From Paralvinella palmiformis (Eukaryota; Annelida; Polychaeta; Terebellida; Alvinellidae), in NCBI GenBank assembly GCA_025642065.1, contig JAODUP010000834.1:189501-253500 (forward strand): DNA of 64,000 nt, in the 5' to 3' direction. The position numbers were made by a program, and so were the translations under genes. How positions within the stretch are numbered: position 1 is the first letter of the stretch; the number at the start of each line of letters is the position of its first letter. Below the pieces are notes generated by a model that saw only the letters and a program-made list of their open reading frames with translations, was not told the origin of the DNA and did not search any database. Shown one piece after another: positions 1 to 12,116 of this stretch.

Positions 1-1303
1 GCAATATAACAACTACATTTTGTGCCACTCCTGGTGCTCAAAGTTGAGAATCACACCACTTAATGAGATAAGCGTATAATGGCTATAGATATTTTTCACA
101 TGTATGCACATTGCTAGTATTAAAGGTCATTCTGTGTGTATACCAGGTAAATTGAGATATTTATTTGTTGATCATGGTTCAGTTTAGTCATGCGTGTTCT
201 AATGGAAGTGATTATTGGTCATCTTCAGATGTAATGCACTTCTCTGTGAATTATGAATCACTTTTAGGTCACAGTATTGTGAACATTTTAAGTGGTTTGA
301 TTGTTTGTTTGTTTGTATTAATCTCCAGGAGCAACCCTACTCTGTACGATAGTATTGTGTGTGTGTGTGTGTGTGTATATGTATCTGTGCACACTTTGTG
401 TGCATATGAAGTAAAATTTGTTTATGATATTGTTTTATTAATTGGGGACACAAGTTGGAACATAGCCTCTGTTTGTTTTAGACAGAAATGCCTTTAACGT
501 GTGCACTTAATGCCATAGAAATAACTGTAGTTGAAAGAACAGCTTTTGCCTTTATTTTTACTTTTGTGACATATCCTTTTGATTGGTCCAAATACATGGA
601 CTGTTGCGATTTTTAGGTTTAATGATTCATTTCATATTTTATTGCGGTTTATTCTGGCTGCTTAATAAATATAAAAAATCGCTCCCGAGATTAGTGCAAC
701 TTTACAGCATTGTAATATTATTGCCATCTATTTTGAATTGTATTTATTTGTTCTGTAATTTCATGAATAAATTTAATGACATGTCAACAGGTGTAAATGT
801 TTGAGCAATTTTTAAACTAAGGTTTTGGGGTAACCAGTCTAAATTAGCCTGTTGTTCACAAACCTGTTTCTTAACAATTGAGATATGAAACGAAGATATG
901 AGTGATGAGTCGCCAGATACTGAAGTGTTGTTCTTTAGATATAATGGTGGAGATAAAATAAGAAAGAATTTCATCATCTATATGGATTTACCTGTTCTCA
1001 GTGCAATTAATTTTGATGTGTGTTCTCATCTGGTATGACCTTCCTCTATGAAGTTACTATGTGAAATTCATGTGGGAGACTGCTATTCATTTAGATGATT
1101 TTGTTACTGTAAATATACTTTCATCTCAAGAGAAAATACTGTGTTAATAAAATTGTAAAAAACAATCCTCTTTTAAACTTTTATGCCCGACTATTTTGTC
1201 ACCATGTTGGCAGAGTATTAGCGACACACGCACACGATCATAACGTTTTGAGAAACTAGTTCAAACTTGTTCTGAGCAGATAATCTTTTGACTTCATGAT
1301 GCA
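1..1303. other. Unassigned AT-rich DNA, possibly the 3' end of an upstream gene
   Basis: A (GT)n run lies at 355-377 and an AATAAA at 1146-1151. A TTTTAG acceptor-like site at 477-482 opens a short frame that ends after 10 codons. None of the longer frames looks like a known protein. It could be the 3'UTR of a plus-strand gene starting outside the window. Confidence 0.3.
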
Positions 1304-1612
1304 GCCATGATGGCGCATTTAGTTAGCGCGTAGGACTCTTAGCCGCAGGGTCGTGGGTTTGAGCCTCCCGAGAGCTGCAATAGTTTCATGTGGCGACCGG
1401 TTCACTTGTCCATAAAAATGAGCACCTGACAGGACGTGGTGGCTAGGTGTTCGAGTAATGCTTTGGCCATATAATGGCAGCATGCATTGTATGCTCCCTT
1501 GGCAGTTAAGATATGTGCTGGATTGGAAAAGGTCCGAGTCATACTGTAAAGTACCTTAGAACAGCTATCTAGCTGAATGGGGCACTATATAAATGCCACA
1601 TATTATGTAGCA
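1304..1612 (+). mobile_element. tRNA-Lys-derived SINE (family 2), near full length
   Basis: The head resembles tRNA-Lys(CTT): GGACTCTTAGCC around the anticodon, then GGTCGTGGGTTTGAGCC as a B box. A body follows containing GGCGACCGGTTCACTTGTCC and the tail GGGGCACTATATAAATGCC. A second copy is at 45914-46257 on the minus strand. The tail resembles the 3' end of the L2 LINE at 46839-47815. Confidence 0.8.
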
Positions 1613-4060
1613 ACAGATTAACCATGTCAATAATTGATCGCTGATGATAATTCATCAACAGAATGTGTGGCTAATCGCAACCAGAAGATATCGGTTATGC
1701 TTTGTATATTACCTTTTTTGGACTGATATTGAACATATTCTAACTGACGGAATCTTTGAAACAGCAAGTTTTAGTCAACGTCTGGTTATTGTTATCAGTT
1801 GCCTGTGGTAAGCTTAACATCAGTAATTTGAAGAAAAAAACGAACAAAGGCACATCCTGGAAGTATAGTTCATTATTAAAAGAAGAAAATGTAGGGTACT
1901 GAACAGATAGCTAGGTTAATTGGTCTACTTCATTCAAGATCCACGAGGAGTTTGAATTATTATTATTATTGGTAATTTGTTTACTACTATTTCAGTAATG
2001 GTCACCATGCCAACAGGTAGCAAGCTAGAATTAGGTACCGCCTAACTTGGTTAACTTGAACTTAAATTGTAACAGTCCTATTTTATACTTTTGGTGTTGG
2101 GTTGTAAAATCAACTACCAAGTACATGATTAACTGGACCAGAATTTGAACCAATAATAATAATATATTGTCTTCGTATCGTGTGTTTAATACACAGTTAA
2201 TTGTAAAAGACAATAAACAATTTTCACGACGTTATTATTAATTTCAATATCCTGTTACGTTTTGTCGGTAAATACAGATTTATTTCCATTTTGTACGGTG
2301 ATGATTTTCTTGTGGCGTATTTTCACAACCCTTCATTCTTTAACTATAATATGTCATATTTAGCACCATAAACCCGAATGAGAGTTGGTTGATTAGTAAA
2401 AATAACGAGAAAATGTTACGTTTAACAAAATATATATTCCACGAAGAGGAATTTGTAAATTGTCTTAGTCTTCTAAAGAAAAAACTCGTGAATACCAAAG
2501 CGGATATAGTTCTTATTCCATGCCAGTTCACGGGAGTGCGCACTGTGCACGTAGCGGAAATCGTCTGTTGTACTTGTAAACATATTTTCCTTCATTCACG
2601 CGGTTAGAACATGATTCATAACGTGCCACGAATACTACTCTACGTTGTGTGTATTAAGAACAATGTCTATCGGAAACAATAGGACGGGCCTCAGTCCAGT
2701 AAACGACTACTATTTTGAGGCGACGTAGTCATTGGCTAATCAACACCACCCCGGCCTAACACGAAGATTCGAACAACAAAGGGTTAAACGCTAGGCTAAA
2801 TAATTCAGAAACCAAAATACTCTCATCTTGCTCGACAAACCAAATTTTGCTCGAAGCCAGGAATGTGGCGACATCGACGGTAGACGAATAATAAATGGTC
2901 CTAGTGCAGACCCAACTACAGCGTGACACAAAAGCAACGTCACGGCTAAAAGTTTGTTGATTATATGAGAATCGTATTCGGAGACGCCATATGACGACTT
3001 TATACTTGAGTGAAGAACATATATTAGATTGAAGCTGTAACTATTAATTTGGACAAGTAGATGGTACATAACTGTTTTTAATGTGGTTGTATACGTGAAT
3101 AACAGACATATAGAGATATAAGATACGCCTAACTCTGAAAAGCCAGTATTGTAGGTTACCAGAGCCCCGGTACCCATTTTTAATACACACATTCGCGCAT
3201 ACATTCACAGACAGCGCACATTTAAATATAAGGGTGATGGTGAAAAGAAAAGAAAAAACCTGATCTTTGTTATGTTGGGCAGAGGTGAAGATTATGGACT
3301 GTACAGGGAAACGGCCCTCAATTAACAACGGTAGGCGATTTCGAGCATCTATTTCGCTCAATTGCCCCTCATTGTACAGATAAACTAACGGCAGTGATAT
3401 AATAATAATTACAATAATAATAATTACAAAACTTCTATAGCGGCAATATCCTCGTGAAGAATCGAGCTCAATGGTACACATCGTACGGGGGTTGGGCAAA
3501 CTCATAATCCTGGTACGATGCAAGTTCATCAACAATGATCAGATGGGAAGGATATTTGACAACATATCTTATTACAATCAATATAAACTACTGGCTGCTT
3601 TAGTATTCTCTCAGATAGATGACAATCGTTAAAAGTATTTTAAATATATACATTTAAAAAAGCAGTTAATAAAAAGGAATAACGAGCTATGTAGTTTTTC
3701 AGTTGACCCTTTCCACGTCCAGACGACTAAATCTAAACTCTGAACCCGGAGAGGATAATTTTATCAAAGTGCGCCAAACATCAATACCCATCTAACCCAC
3801 TCGATCCAGCGGTATGTGCGTGGGTAAATGTGTCACTTGGAACCTCTCCAGAGGACATGCGGATAAACAAGCTTGGTTTTGACCCCATACTCTAAGGTCA
3901 TATTGCGGACATTATCAACCAATCAGATAAAGCTGTGCTTCAGCTATCGTGAGCGTGGGTGCCCGCCACTAACGCGCAGAATATTTTTCTTTACAATTTC
4001 ATCTAGCGTTTAGCAATTTCTTTTGAGACCCTCTGTATGAACGCAAGCCAGCCAGATAGC
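1613..4060. other. No recognisable gene
   Basis: Longer frames are at 2389-2607 (+) and 3535-3044 (-). The apparent transmembrane run of isoleucines in the latter comes from an imperfect (AAT)n stretch at 3400-3428. I see no splice-supported gene. Confidence 0.5.
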
Positions 4061-4066
4061 TTTACC

Positions 4067-4074
4067 TATTTAAG
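4067..4074 (+). promoter_or_regulatory. TATA-like box of EF-hand gene 1
   Basis: TATTTAAG lies about 30 bp before a plausible transcription start near 4098, giving a 5'UTR of about 85 nt before the ATG at 4184. The sister genes have TATAAATA and ATAAATA at comparable distances. Confidence 0.5.
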
Positions 4075-4183
4075 CGGGCTAACTTGGCGGTCGGTGCAAC
4101 AGTCTCGCGCCAAACACCGTCAAAACGCTTATTACCGATCTGACAAGTCTGTCCCGTCGTCGATAACATTAACAACCAGCAAA

Positions 4184-4680
4184 ATGTCTGAAGCAAAACT
4201 GAGGGAATTTTTCGATGCTGCCGACAAGGACGATAACGGCAGCATATCGACCCAAGAGCTGGTGAACATCCTTACAAACGCATACGGAGGCGACAGAGAC
4301 AAGGCGCTCTGTGCAGCGAACGTAAGTAAATATTAGAATAACAATCTACGATAGCTAGGTCATATTATGTAAACATTGTTATATCTATAGGTTGGTATAA
4401 AAGAGGTATGCATGTTCATTTAAGTGTTCAAAATAGTTGAATTACATCATTATTGGAACTTGAACTGATGAAACTGAAAGGGGCACATGTATGGTCACAT
4501 AATGTTGTACCGTGTCAAACGCTTCAAGAAAATCAAAGAATAATTTCCCCCAGTAAAAGAGATATATTGGCAAGGTAATAACTGATACATTTTTGTATTT
4601 TAAAGGAACTTCTGGAAGCTGATACTGACGGCAACAAACGGATCACATGGGACGAACTGGTTGCACTCTGGAACAAGTAA
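4184..4680 (+). CDS. Small two-EF-hand calcium-binding protein, copy 1 (70 aa, 2 exons)
   Basis: The coding exons are 4184-4321 and 4606-4680, joined in phase 0 by a GTAAGT donor at 4322 and a TTTTAAAG acceptor ending at 4605. The product is 70 residues with two EF-hands and no signal peptide or membrane segment. Loop 1 (residues 14-25) is canonical, with Asp, Asp, Asn, Gly, Ile and Glu in the ligand positions. Loop 2 (52-63) has Asp, Asp, Asn, Ile and Glu but Lys where Gly normally sits at position 6. Two-EF-hand proteins of this size act as soluble calcium buffers or sensors; no target can be inferred. I chose ATG 4184 because it precedes the helix-1 start and follows the TATA-like box by about 110 bp, and the upstream in-frame extension to 4037 lies across that box. 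A likely 3'UTR intron runs 4686-4835 (GTGAGT to TTTCAG). The intron position matches the two other EF-hand genes in the window. Confidence 0.88.
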
Positions 4681-5139
4681 TAAATGTGAGTACTAGATTT
4701 GTTGCTTAAAACACGGATTTTAACTAATATGTTACTTAAACATCTTATCTATAATCGTACCTTAATACCTCATCTCTAAATGCATATAGACTATATATAG
4801 ATTAATTCACATGACTTATGATTGTTTTATTTCAGATCACATGATCATGTTGTAAATAATATACTACCCACTGACAGCTTTGCAGATATTGTTATCCACT
4901 TTTGGCGGAAGATATTTTTAGATGGCAAGAATTTAAACAAAGTGCTGATTCCAGAAAATCATTAACAGCTATCAGTAAATTTATCTTTTTCTCTTTTTTT
5001 ATAGTTTTGTACGCATCCCTGGCCGCTTTGTAAATTATGTAACTGCTTTAAACAAAACAAACAGTTTATACAATGTTTATACAGTTTTAAATTGTTGAAT
5101 TGAGTTAATTGATAGAATCATCTGCATAGTTGTGCTGGC

Positions 5140-5145
5140 AATAAA
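5140..5145 (+). terminator. Poly(A) signal AATAAA of EF-hand gene 1
   Basis: This is the first AATAAA in the 3' region, about 460 nt after the stop codon. Further AATAAA hexamers at 5332-5337 and 5548-5553 could be alternative sites. The choice between them cannot be made from sequence alone. Confidence 0.5.
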
Positions 5146-5559
5146 GCCATGTTATTTATACTACCTGTATTTATTTTTATATTATACAAGACTGCCCAGG
5201 TCAATGCACTTTTAATTGATGTGTTTTAATATTTAAAAAAAAGAATACTCGTCTTCAAAGAGAGATGACCAAATATTGTCTGTTTTTATTTTTTTAAAGC
5301 TTTATTTAGTCGTGTTCCTTTTAAAATTCACAATAAAGCAGTTTGCTTCGTTATGCTTGTATTCAGTAGGCACAACTGCCAACACGCATGTCTGCAACAA
5401 GTATTATGCATAGCACATGATATGAAACATGTTGTGAGGTCGTACAGATTGGTATTTCCACCACAGTCGTTGTCCATGTTTTGTTATTAAGTATTGCACT
5501 GTTTTTCTCACGTTTTATGGTCCTTTTTGGAAGTTTTAGCTATGAACAATAAATTGTTG

Positions 5560-7320
5560 TATGCAAGACTTCGGTTTTTATTTGGCGGTGTGAATGTCTG
5601 AGTGTCAGTCTCGTTAGATAAACAGCAAAACTCAGTTATTTTAACCTCTGATGGGAATTACAGCACATCTTCACATCCTATGCATCTTCAACAGATTAGT
5701 TGTCAGTGGATAAATTGTAGCTAAAATTAGATAATCTAGATCACTGCTCACATTCATTACTCAATCTTCTAGACTCGCCCTAAATTATTCGGTTCACTAC
5801 TTTCCTACAGTAATGGGCGTTCTACAACACACATACACAACAACAAAGTACTATAATAGTAATATATGCTGGAAATATAATGTAGCCCTCGTACTGACGG
5901 TCAGATAATCAGTAAAAAAGACATCCTCTCACCGTACAGTTATAGTTGTACCTTGTTGTCTTTAAATATCGGGTCTCATTGCTGTTTTATTCGATACCAT
6001 TTTTAGGCATAAAATATTCAGCGTAAAGTGCGCGCAGTAATTGAGTAAGGAACAAATATAGAAGATTAGGATACAGTTTAAAATAAAATATGACTTTCGA
6101 TGCGAAATTAATAACAGACGTGTAAAAGTTATATACGTACATTTTAAATGTGTTATTACTTTCTAGCGGAACATCTTACATGTATGCAAGTACTAAGTAT
6201 GATCACAAGTGTGTCGTCTGTAGTTCTGAACATATACTAGCGAAATTAAGCCTGAGTGTGACACTGAATCAAATCGACTCAGCTTACTTGATGTGTACAA
6301 CATTCGGGTTCACGTACACATCGATCTATAGGTTATTTTCGTGGAAATTATATTCACGCATAGATCTATTTACCCGCGAATAACTGGTGTTAGGAAACGC
6401 CAAATTATGACCGAAAAAGGATTATATGGCTTAAAGCAACAGACGAAACATCACATGCTGAAAGCACGCATGACTGATGAGTGCAAGAGCTCGTCGTCTG
6501 TGTTTGTTTATATTCGTGCGACATAAATGATGGCGGGAGAAGCAGACGATATTCAAAAATAATTGCGCCCAAATAATGCCAGGACAAAGGTCGTCCCTCT
6601 AATAGGAAGGTCAACTAATTACCGCCATTATTTTATTGGAAAAACTGTGGAAAAACCTCACAATTTCTGCCCGTCGTTGTTATGCTAATTTAAAATATAT
6701 CGGCTAGTGGAAAAACTCCATCATCAACGTTGATACAGTTTGGCGAGTTGCCAATTCTCTGACTCACAACATTTACGACCTATTTTATGACAGACGTTAG
6801 TTTGACTAGTTTCCGGTTAAAAGCGCGCCAATTGCACGACAAAGAGGTGAACAATTCTGAAGAAAATGACGGCGCGCAGGTGAAACGCATTTTAAAATTA
6901 GAATAAACAAGAACCTATTGTAAATAGATATAATATATTGTAATTGTAGTTGTCAGTTAACAAGTTAGTGGGCGTGTGTGTGTATGCGCGCGCGCGCGGC
7001 GTGTGTTTAATACAATGCACAAACGCACTCATGACTAGTCAAGCATGGCTATACTCAGTGTTTTATCATACACACTTTTGACACTAGACGTCCCAATATG
7101 AAGTCTGGCACTCCAGTAGCACACTACACGGCATACTTTGATATCTGGGTTTGAATCCTATCATTGGCTGCATCTGTGAGATATTTATTATAATCCTCAA
7201 ACATCCGCGGGGTCGTTCTTCAGCTATATGACTATGGTATGACCACATGTGGTGCTCAATTAAGCACTAATCTCCTGGATGTTGACCGGGTGTTGTATTT
7301 ATGATTCATTACACACACAC

Positions 7321-7354
<34 letters not shown>

Positions 7355-9270
7355 TGTATATATATATATATATATATATAAGAGAGAGAGACTATGATTT
7401 CGGTCATCATCAGAAATCTTATATCCTTCAGTGTTGATTCTAGGATGCGTTTTGCGGGATTCGCGGAAATTTTTTAATGAGGGACGCAAAAGGATGAATG
7501 AACTGGGCCCAAAGTCGCCCATAAGTTATTCACCAGTCACAGTTTACCATCAAACCTACGGTCCGTTATGATGCATCTACTAAGTATTTCGAATAATGAA
7601 TGACTTACTGAAAGTACTTGGTTTTATTGTGTTGTTGTTGAGTGCTCTTTGCATGGCCAAGACATAGAAAATCTATGACATTTGGCCAAGGAGCACGGAT
7701 CTTTTATGGGTTTTTTTATGCCGCTGAGCACAATTTAATACTCTGCTATCCTTTTAATGATCTGTTGTTTATAGACCTGATTAAAAAGCGACGTATTAAA
7801 CGCAACTTGGTTTCGAATGTTTTTGTCACGACATAGATTACGTAGCCTAAGTAAGACTTGTGGCTTCTTGTGTGTCGTATTATCCGACCTGTTTAACAAA
7901 ATTAATGACCTTTCCCCAAAATTATGCATTAACCAATCCGTAAACAGCCATTCGACACGTGGCTTTTTATGACTATTCTCAAACGTTTTCACTGAGTGGC
8001 CGAAAAGGGACAGACATATTGACTGACTGACAGGTTCGTGACAGCTGATTAAATTTTAAAATATATAATTTACCGACTAGAATATTAATATATCAGCATC
8101 ACGACACGTATTTATATCTTAGTCTAATAATAATTCTTCGCCGTAGATTTGATATTAACATAAATTTTAAGATGGTGTGAAATATGAAAAAATCATTGTT
8201 GTAACTCTCGTTTTAAAGCATCTTAAACTGTTAATAGTTTACGTGGATTGTGAATTATAAATGTTATTTTTATCCCGTTCCATGTCATTTAACAAGATAT
8301 TGCCTTTTTCTAAAATTGTGTTGGATTAAATATATCACTAAAACTCACTAAAGACTTATATCCACAGGATCAGGATAGATTTTAACTAAACCAATGGTTC
8401 ACTTAATCGTATTTTTGTTGACGTTACAAGTTATTGCGAAATGATGGTATCTTAACTTTCATGGTTATTACATACACAAATATACCTGTATATACATTTT
8501 GGATATTAATTTATAAACTGTATTAGTAACACAGTCTAACAAAACTTTTTTTTAAATAATGAGATTAATAAAGAATTTTTATGAGGAAGCGTCATAGTCA
8601 CATCCATATTCCCTACCAATGTCATATTCACCGCCGTTTACTACTCTTATCAGATTTTGCGAACACAGACAAACACACACACATACGTGTGTGCGCGCGT
8701 GCGTGTTCATTAAAAAGAAACTTTACTGAGAGGTAAAAGAACTCAAATAGTAACGGGGGAATACCAGTTAGCGACCATATAAAGTGCTGCCACCTGGCGA
8801 AAGTATTATTTGAGAACGGAGACAGACATTCGTTTTTATTTCTATAATTACGTGTAGTAATTTCATTGTAACGCATTGCACATCGTCAAAATTACTTTTT
8901 TTGCCAAACTATGTACAAAATATGGTATTTTACCAATTATATAAAGGTGAATTTAATAATTTGATAATCATCATTTAACTCATTCCATTTAATATAACAA
9001 AACAAGACATTTAAGCCAAACTATTTATTTTCATGTAAACGGACAAAACCTCTCCCAGAAAAAACCTCACTGGGCGAAACCTTTCTCAAATGGTATTACA
9101 TATGTAATGTTCTCACAAATCATATTTACTATACACTAGATATAAAACACACAACCCATCCCAGGTAGCGGTCAATTAGAGATAACATGTAGCCAAGTTT
9201 ATATGGTTTATTGTTCACTACGTGGTGACGTAATGGGAACTTGGATTTGATACTCGTCGCTGGTATTAGC
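5560..9270. other. Intergenic DNA between EF-hand genes 1 and 2
   Basis: AT-rich with a GT/GC alternating tract at 6967-7007, the compound microsatellite at 7311-7390 and a (CA)-(GT)-(GC) tract near 8668-8708. No gene is recognised. Confidence 0.5.
7311..7390. repeat. Compound (AC)n-(AT)n-(AG)n microsatellite
   Basis: Short (AC)n, two (AT)n runs separated by GCGTGT, then (GA)n. Confidence 0.95.
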
Positions 9271-9280
9271 GGATCCAGAT

Positions 9281-9690
9281 AAAAAACACAGGAAAAAAGT
9301 CACGGAAAAAATCACAGGAAAAAAAGAAACATGACAAAATTACCACTGTTTCTTCAACTTTCTTTAATTTTTTAATTAAAAAAACTGTCGATTTCTCACT
9401 TTTTAAAAGTTTAGTTTTTGTTTGATTACCTTATTGTGTTTAAGATATTGAACAAAACGTGATGTTTTTCATATACATTTAATGGCATCATATATAAATA
9501 GTGTTGTTAACATGTACATTACAAGATATGTATTGCCAGTTTAAAAGATTTTCTCTTTTATTATTTTAATTGTTTATGGTACTTAAATATATTGACAGAC
9601 TTGAATTTTTTGTTTGATTACCTGACTTTCTTTTCTAACAAAAAAATGTGACCTTTTTCCTGTTACTTTTTTCCTGTGACTTTATTACTG
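9281..9690. mobile_element. Inverted-repeat element with CACAGGAAAAAA termini
   Basis: The left end carries three CACAGGAAAAAA/CACGGAAAAAA units (9286-9325) and the right end carries the reversed pattern CTTTTTCCTGTTACTTTTTTCC (9651-9680, read in two overlapping parts). TTTTTGTTTGATTACCT occurs twice inside. No coding potential is visible. Confidence 0.5.
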
Positions 9691-9801
9691 GTCACTTTAG
9701 TAACTGTCCAAATAGTGAGGGAAAGCATGGCAATTATTGTGGATATAAACTGACCAAACAAACAAAACCTTAGCTTTGTACATCCAAACACCCAGGAGCT
9801 G

Positions 9802-9823
9802 TATATATATATATATATATATA
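9802..9823. repeat. (AT)n microsatellite
   Basis: Uninterrupted TA dinucleotides. Confidence 0.95.
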
Positions 9824-10098
9824 AAAGGTATATCTCACTAGAATCATTGTGGAATCATAACAAAATGGAGATAACCGAATAAAACTTATAGTAAAAAATT
9901 AAATAAACATGTTTGATCAACGCAGTTATATTCATTTGATCGGTTGAAAATTTATTTGAGAAATTAATTGTAGTTTCTGGCATGTATTTTTGTTAGCATA
10001 GGTACGACTGTTAATTGTTGTTTTTTCTTCAGTATATAAATGATAACATTATTATAGATTTTATTAAAATATTATAAATCATAAAGTAAAACTAGTTT

Positions 10099-10101
<3 letters not shown>

Positions 10102-10131
<30 letters not shown>
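10102..10131. repeat. (AT)n microsatellite
   Basis: Uninterrupted AT dinucleotides. Confidence 0.95.
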
Positions 10132-10133
<2 letters not shown>

Positions 10134-10955
10134 TTGAGGCAGTCTATAATGAGCAAATAATGGCATGGCATGGGTCACCAAATCAAGCCAAAGTGAAATT
10201 ATTTCATTAACGGGAAGTAACAATTACATCACCTTTGAAGTTTATGTAAACAATTTCAAATAATATTATACTAAAGAGCACCCCGTCACATATTATATTA
10301 ATCGATGTCATTCTGGTATTTTTCTACGATCTCTATGACGTAAACAAAGATTCCAGAACACTTAGTATCCTTGGAGCATTGACCTAAAAGAAAACAGGTC
10401 AATGCCTTGGTGTAACTGCATGTTGATTCGATAGGGGGCAGCACCACCATTATGAAAGCACAGCGAACACCATTGTTAGATCATTGTCATCAGCAGTGCA
10501 TGCTAGGTATACAAACTACTTCTAGTGACTTGGTATTTTTGTACACATTTGGATCTATAAATATGTAGACAAAATATCAGCAATCGTTCCATTTAATTGA
10601 AATAAAGGTTTTGATTTACATGAAGTATGGCGATCATTAACTACACAGTGAGTGAGTGTGGTAGTAAGTAAATCCATTATTTAGATTCGACATTACTAAT
10701 TAGAAATATCTGTAAAAATGCTCTACAACTAGGTGCGCTACTAATTTGGCTACCGGAGTATTCGGGGTATTTTATAAAGTTTATTTGCATGAAATTAATT
10801 TTGTACTAAGATATCCAATTAATAAATATTATAATTTACATAAATTGTTTACTTGTAAAAACCAAATATTATTCTATACTAGCTATGTTTACATTGTGGA
10901 ATAATATGAATAGTTTAACAGGCCTTGAGATTATTGATAATAATCTGATCTAATG

Positions 10956-11125
10956 ATATATATATATATATATATTACAGTTAATCTGTATAATCAGGTA
11001 ATATGTATATTACCTGAAATTTTCAGGTAATCTGTATTAAATCTGTTAGCAGTATACCTATTACCTGAATATTTCAGGTAATATACAGCTGATTGTACAG
11101 ATTAACTTAACATATATATATATAT
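10956..11125. mobile_element. Palindromic MITE-like element flanked by (AT)n
   Basis: TTAATCTGTATAATCAG at 10981 is matched in reverse by CTGATTGTACAGATTAA near 11088-11104. Between them TATTACCTGAAATTTTCAGGTAAT-type sequence is repeated in inverted form. (AT)n lies on both outer sides. Confidence 0.6.
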
Positions 11126-12116
11126 TGTGTGCATCTATATATAAAATAAATTAGTAAAACTGATCAGTGTTAATCAGAATATCCCATTTCTCCATTAGTA
11201 TAACATATACTCCACAATTTATTACTATAGAAAATTATGTGATGTCCAACGTTATCTTTTAATTGCTAGCTTACTTATCAATTTATTTTGTTACTGTGCG
11301 GTCTTTGACACAAGAACATTCACACATATACAACAACACTCATAATTTATTTTCAACTTATTTTTTATTCCATAGAATACAACAGTAGTATAAAAGTGGT
11401 ATTGAAATACCAAGTCTATTACATTAAAGCTGTACGAAGCATGTGGTGGCAAGAGATTATTTTGACCCTCCAAAAGTCAAAACTGTTAGAAATGGCTGAT
11501 CTGCCCAAAACTTAAATGACATCTTTCTGGTAATTTTTCCAATTTTTGTTGTTGTAAAGCAGTATTCTTAATTAGAGGTCGGCCTTCAGTGGCTATCAAA
11601 GTGAACATGTTTATGTGCCAAATAGATATGAAACAATAAATATGAATTTCATTCTATACGTATATAATGTATATATATATTAGGTCATAAGCCTGGTCGA
11701 ACAGCAGGAACAAGTTAATGTTCAGTGCACAGCCTCCCCCTCCTCAACAATATTCAGGCGAGAGGACACGAGCAGCCTAAAGGCTGGTGCAGGTTACGGG
11801 GTGACCAAGGTTTCTAGTAATTTTGACAGCACATTTTAACATTATTAGTCAGTGGTGTTGAATCACAAGGTGCTTTAGCTGCTGCCGGAATAATATACTT
11901 GAACACGTTGTATGTCCATATCTGGAAACGAACAACAGGACATATTATTATCATCATGGCAATCGTTTAGGGAAAGGATGGAGCAGTGAACTGTCTTTAG
12001 AACATTATCTGACAGAAACCATTATTGAAACATTGTGTGTGTGTGTGTGTGTGTGTGTTAGGCGGATGTGTCTGTAGCTGTTAGTGTGCAAAGACCAAAA
12101 GTATACTGACCACAGG

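Noticed and set aside
1304..1376. tRNA-Lys gene
   Set aside because: The anticodon and B-box region match, but the sequence continues into a SINE body, has a second copy with the same body, and the acceptor stem does not pair well.
2389..2607. 72-codon plus-strand frame with fairly protein-like composition
   Set aside because: No recognisable domain, no convincing splice partner and a similarly long frame on the opposite strand.
3044..3535. 163-codon minus-strand frame resembling a type II membrane protein with an Ile-rich transmembrane segment
   Set aside because: The hydrophobic run is encoded by an imperfect (AAT)n repeat, and no splice-consistent continuation or family similarity was seen.
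4037..4183. N-terminal extension of 49 codons for EF-hand gene 1
   Set aside because: It spans the TATA-like box and likely transcription start, and sister genes begin directly before the first EF-hand helix.
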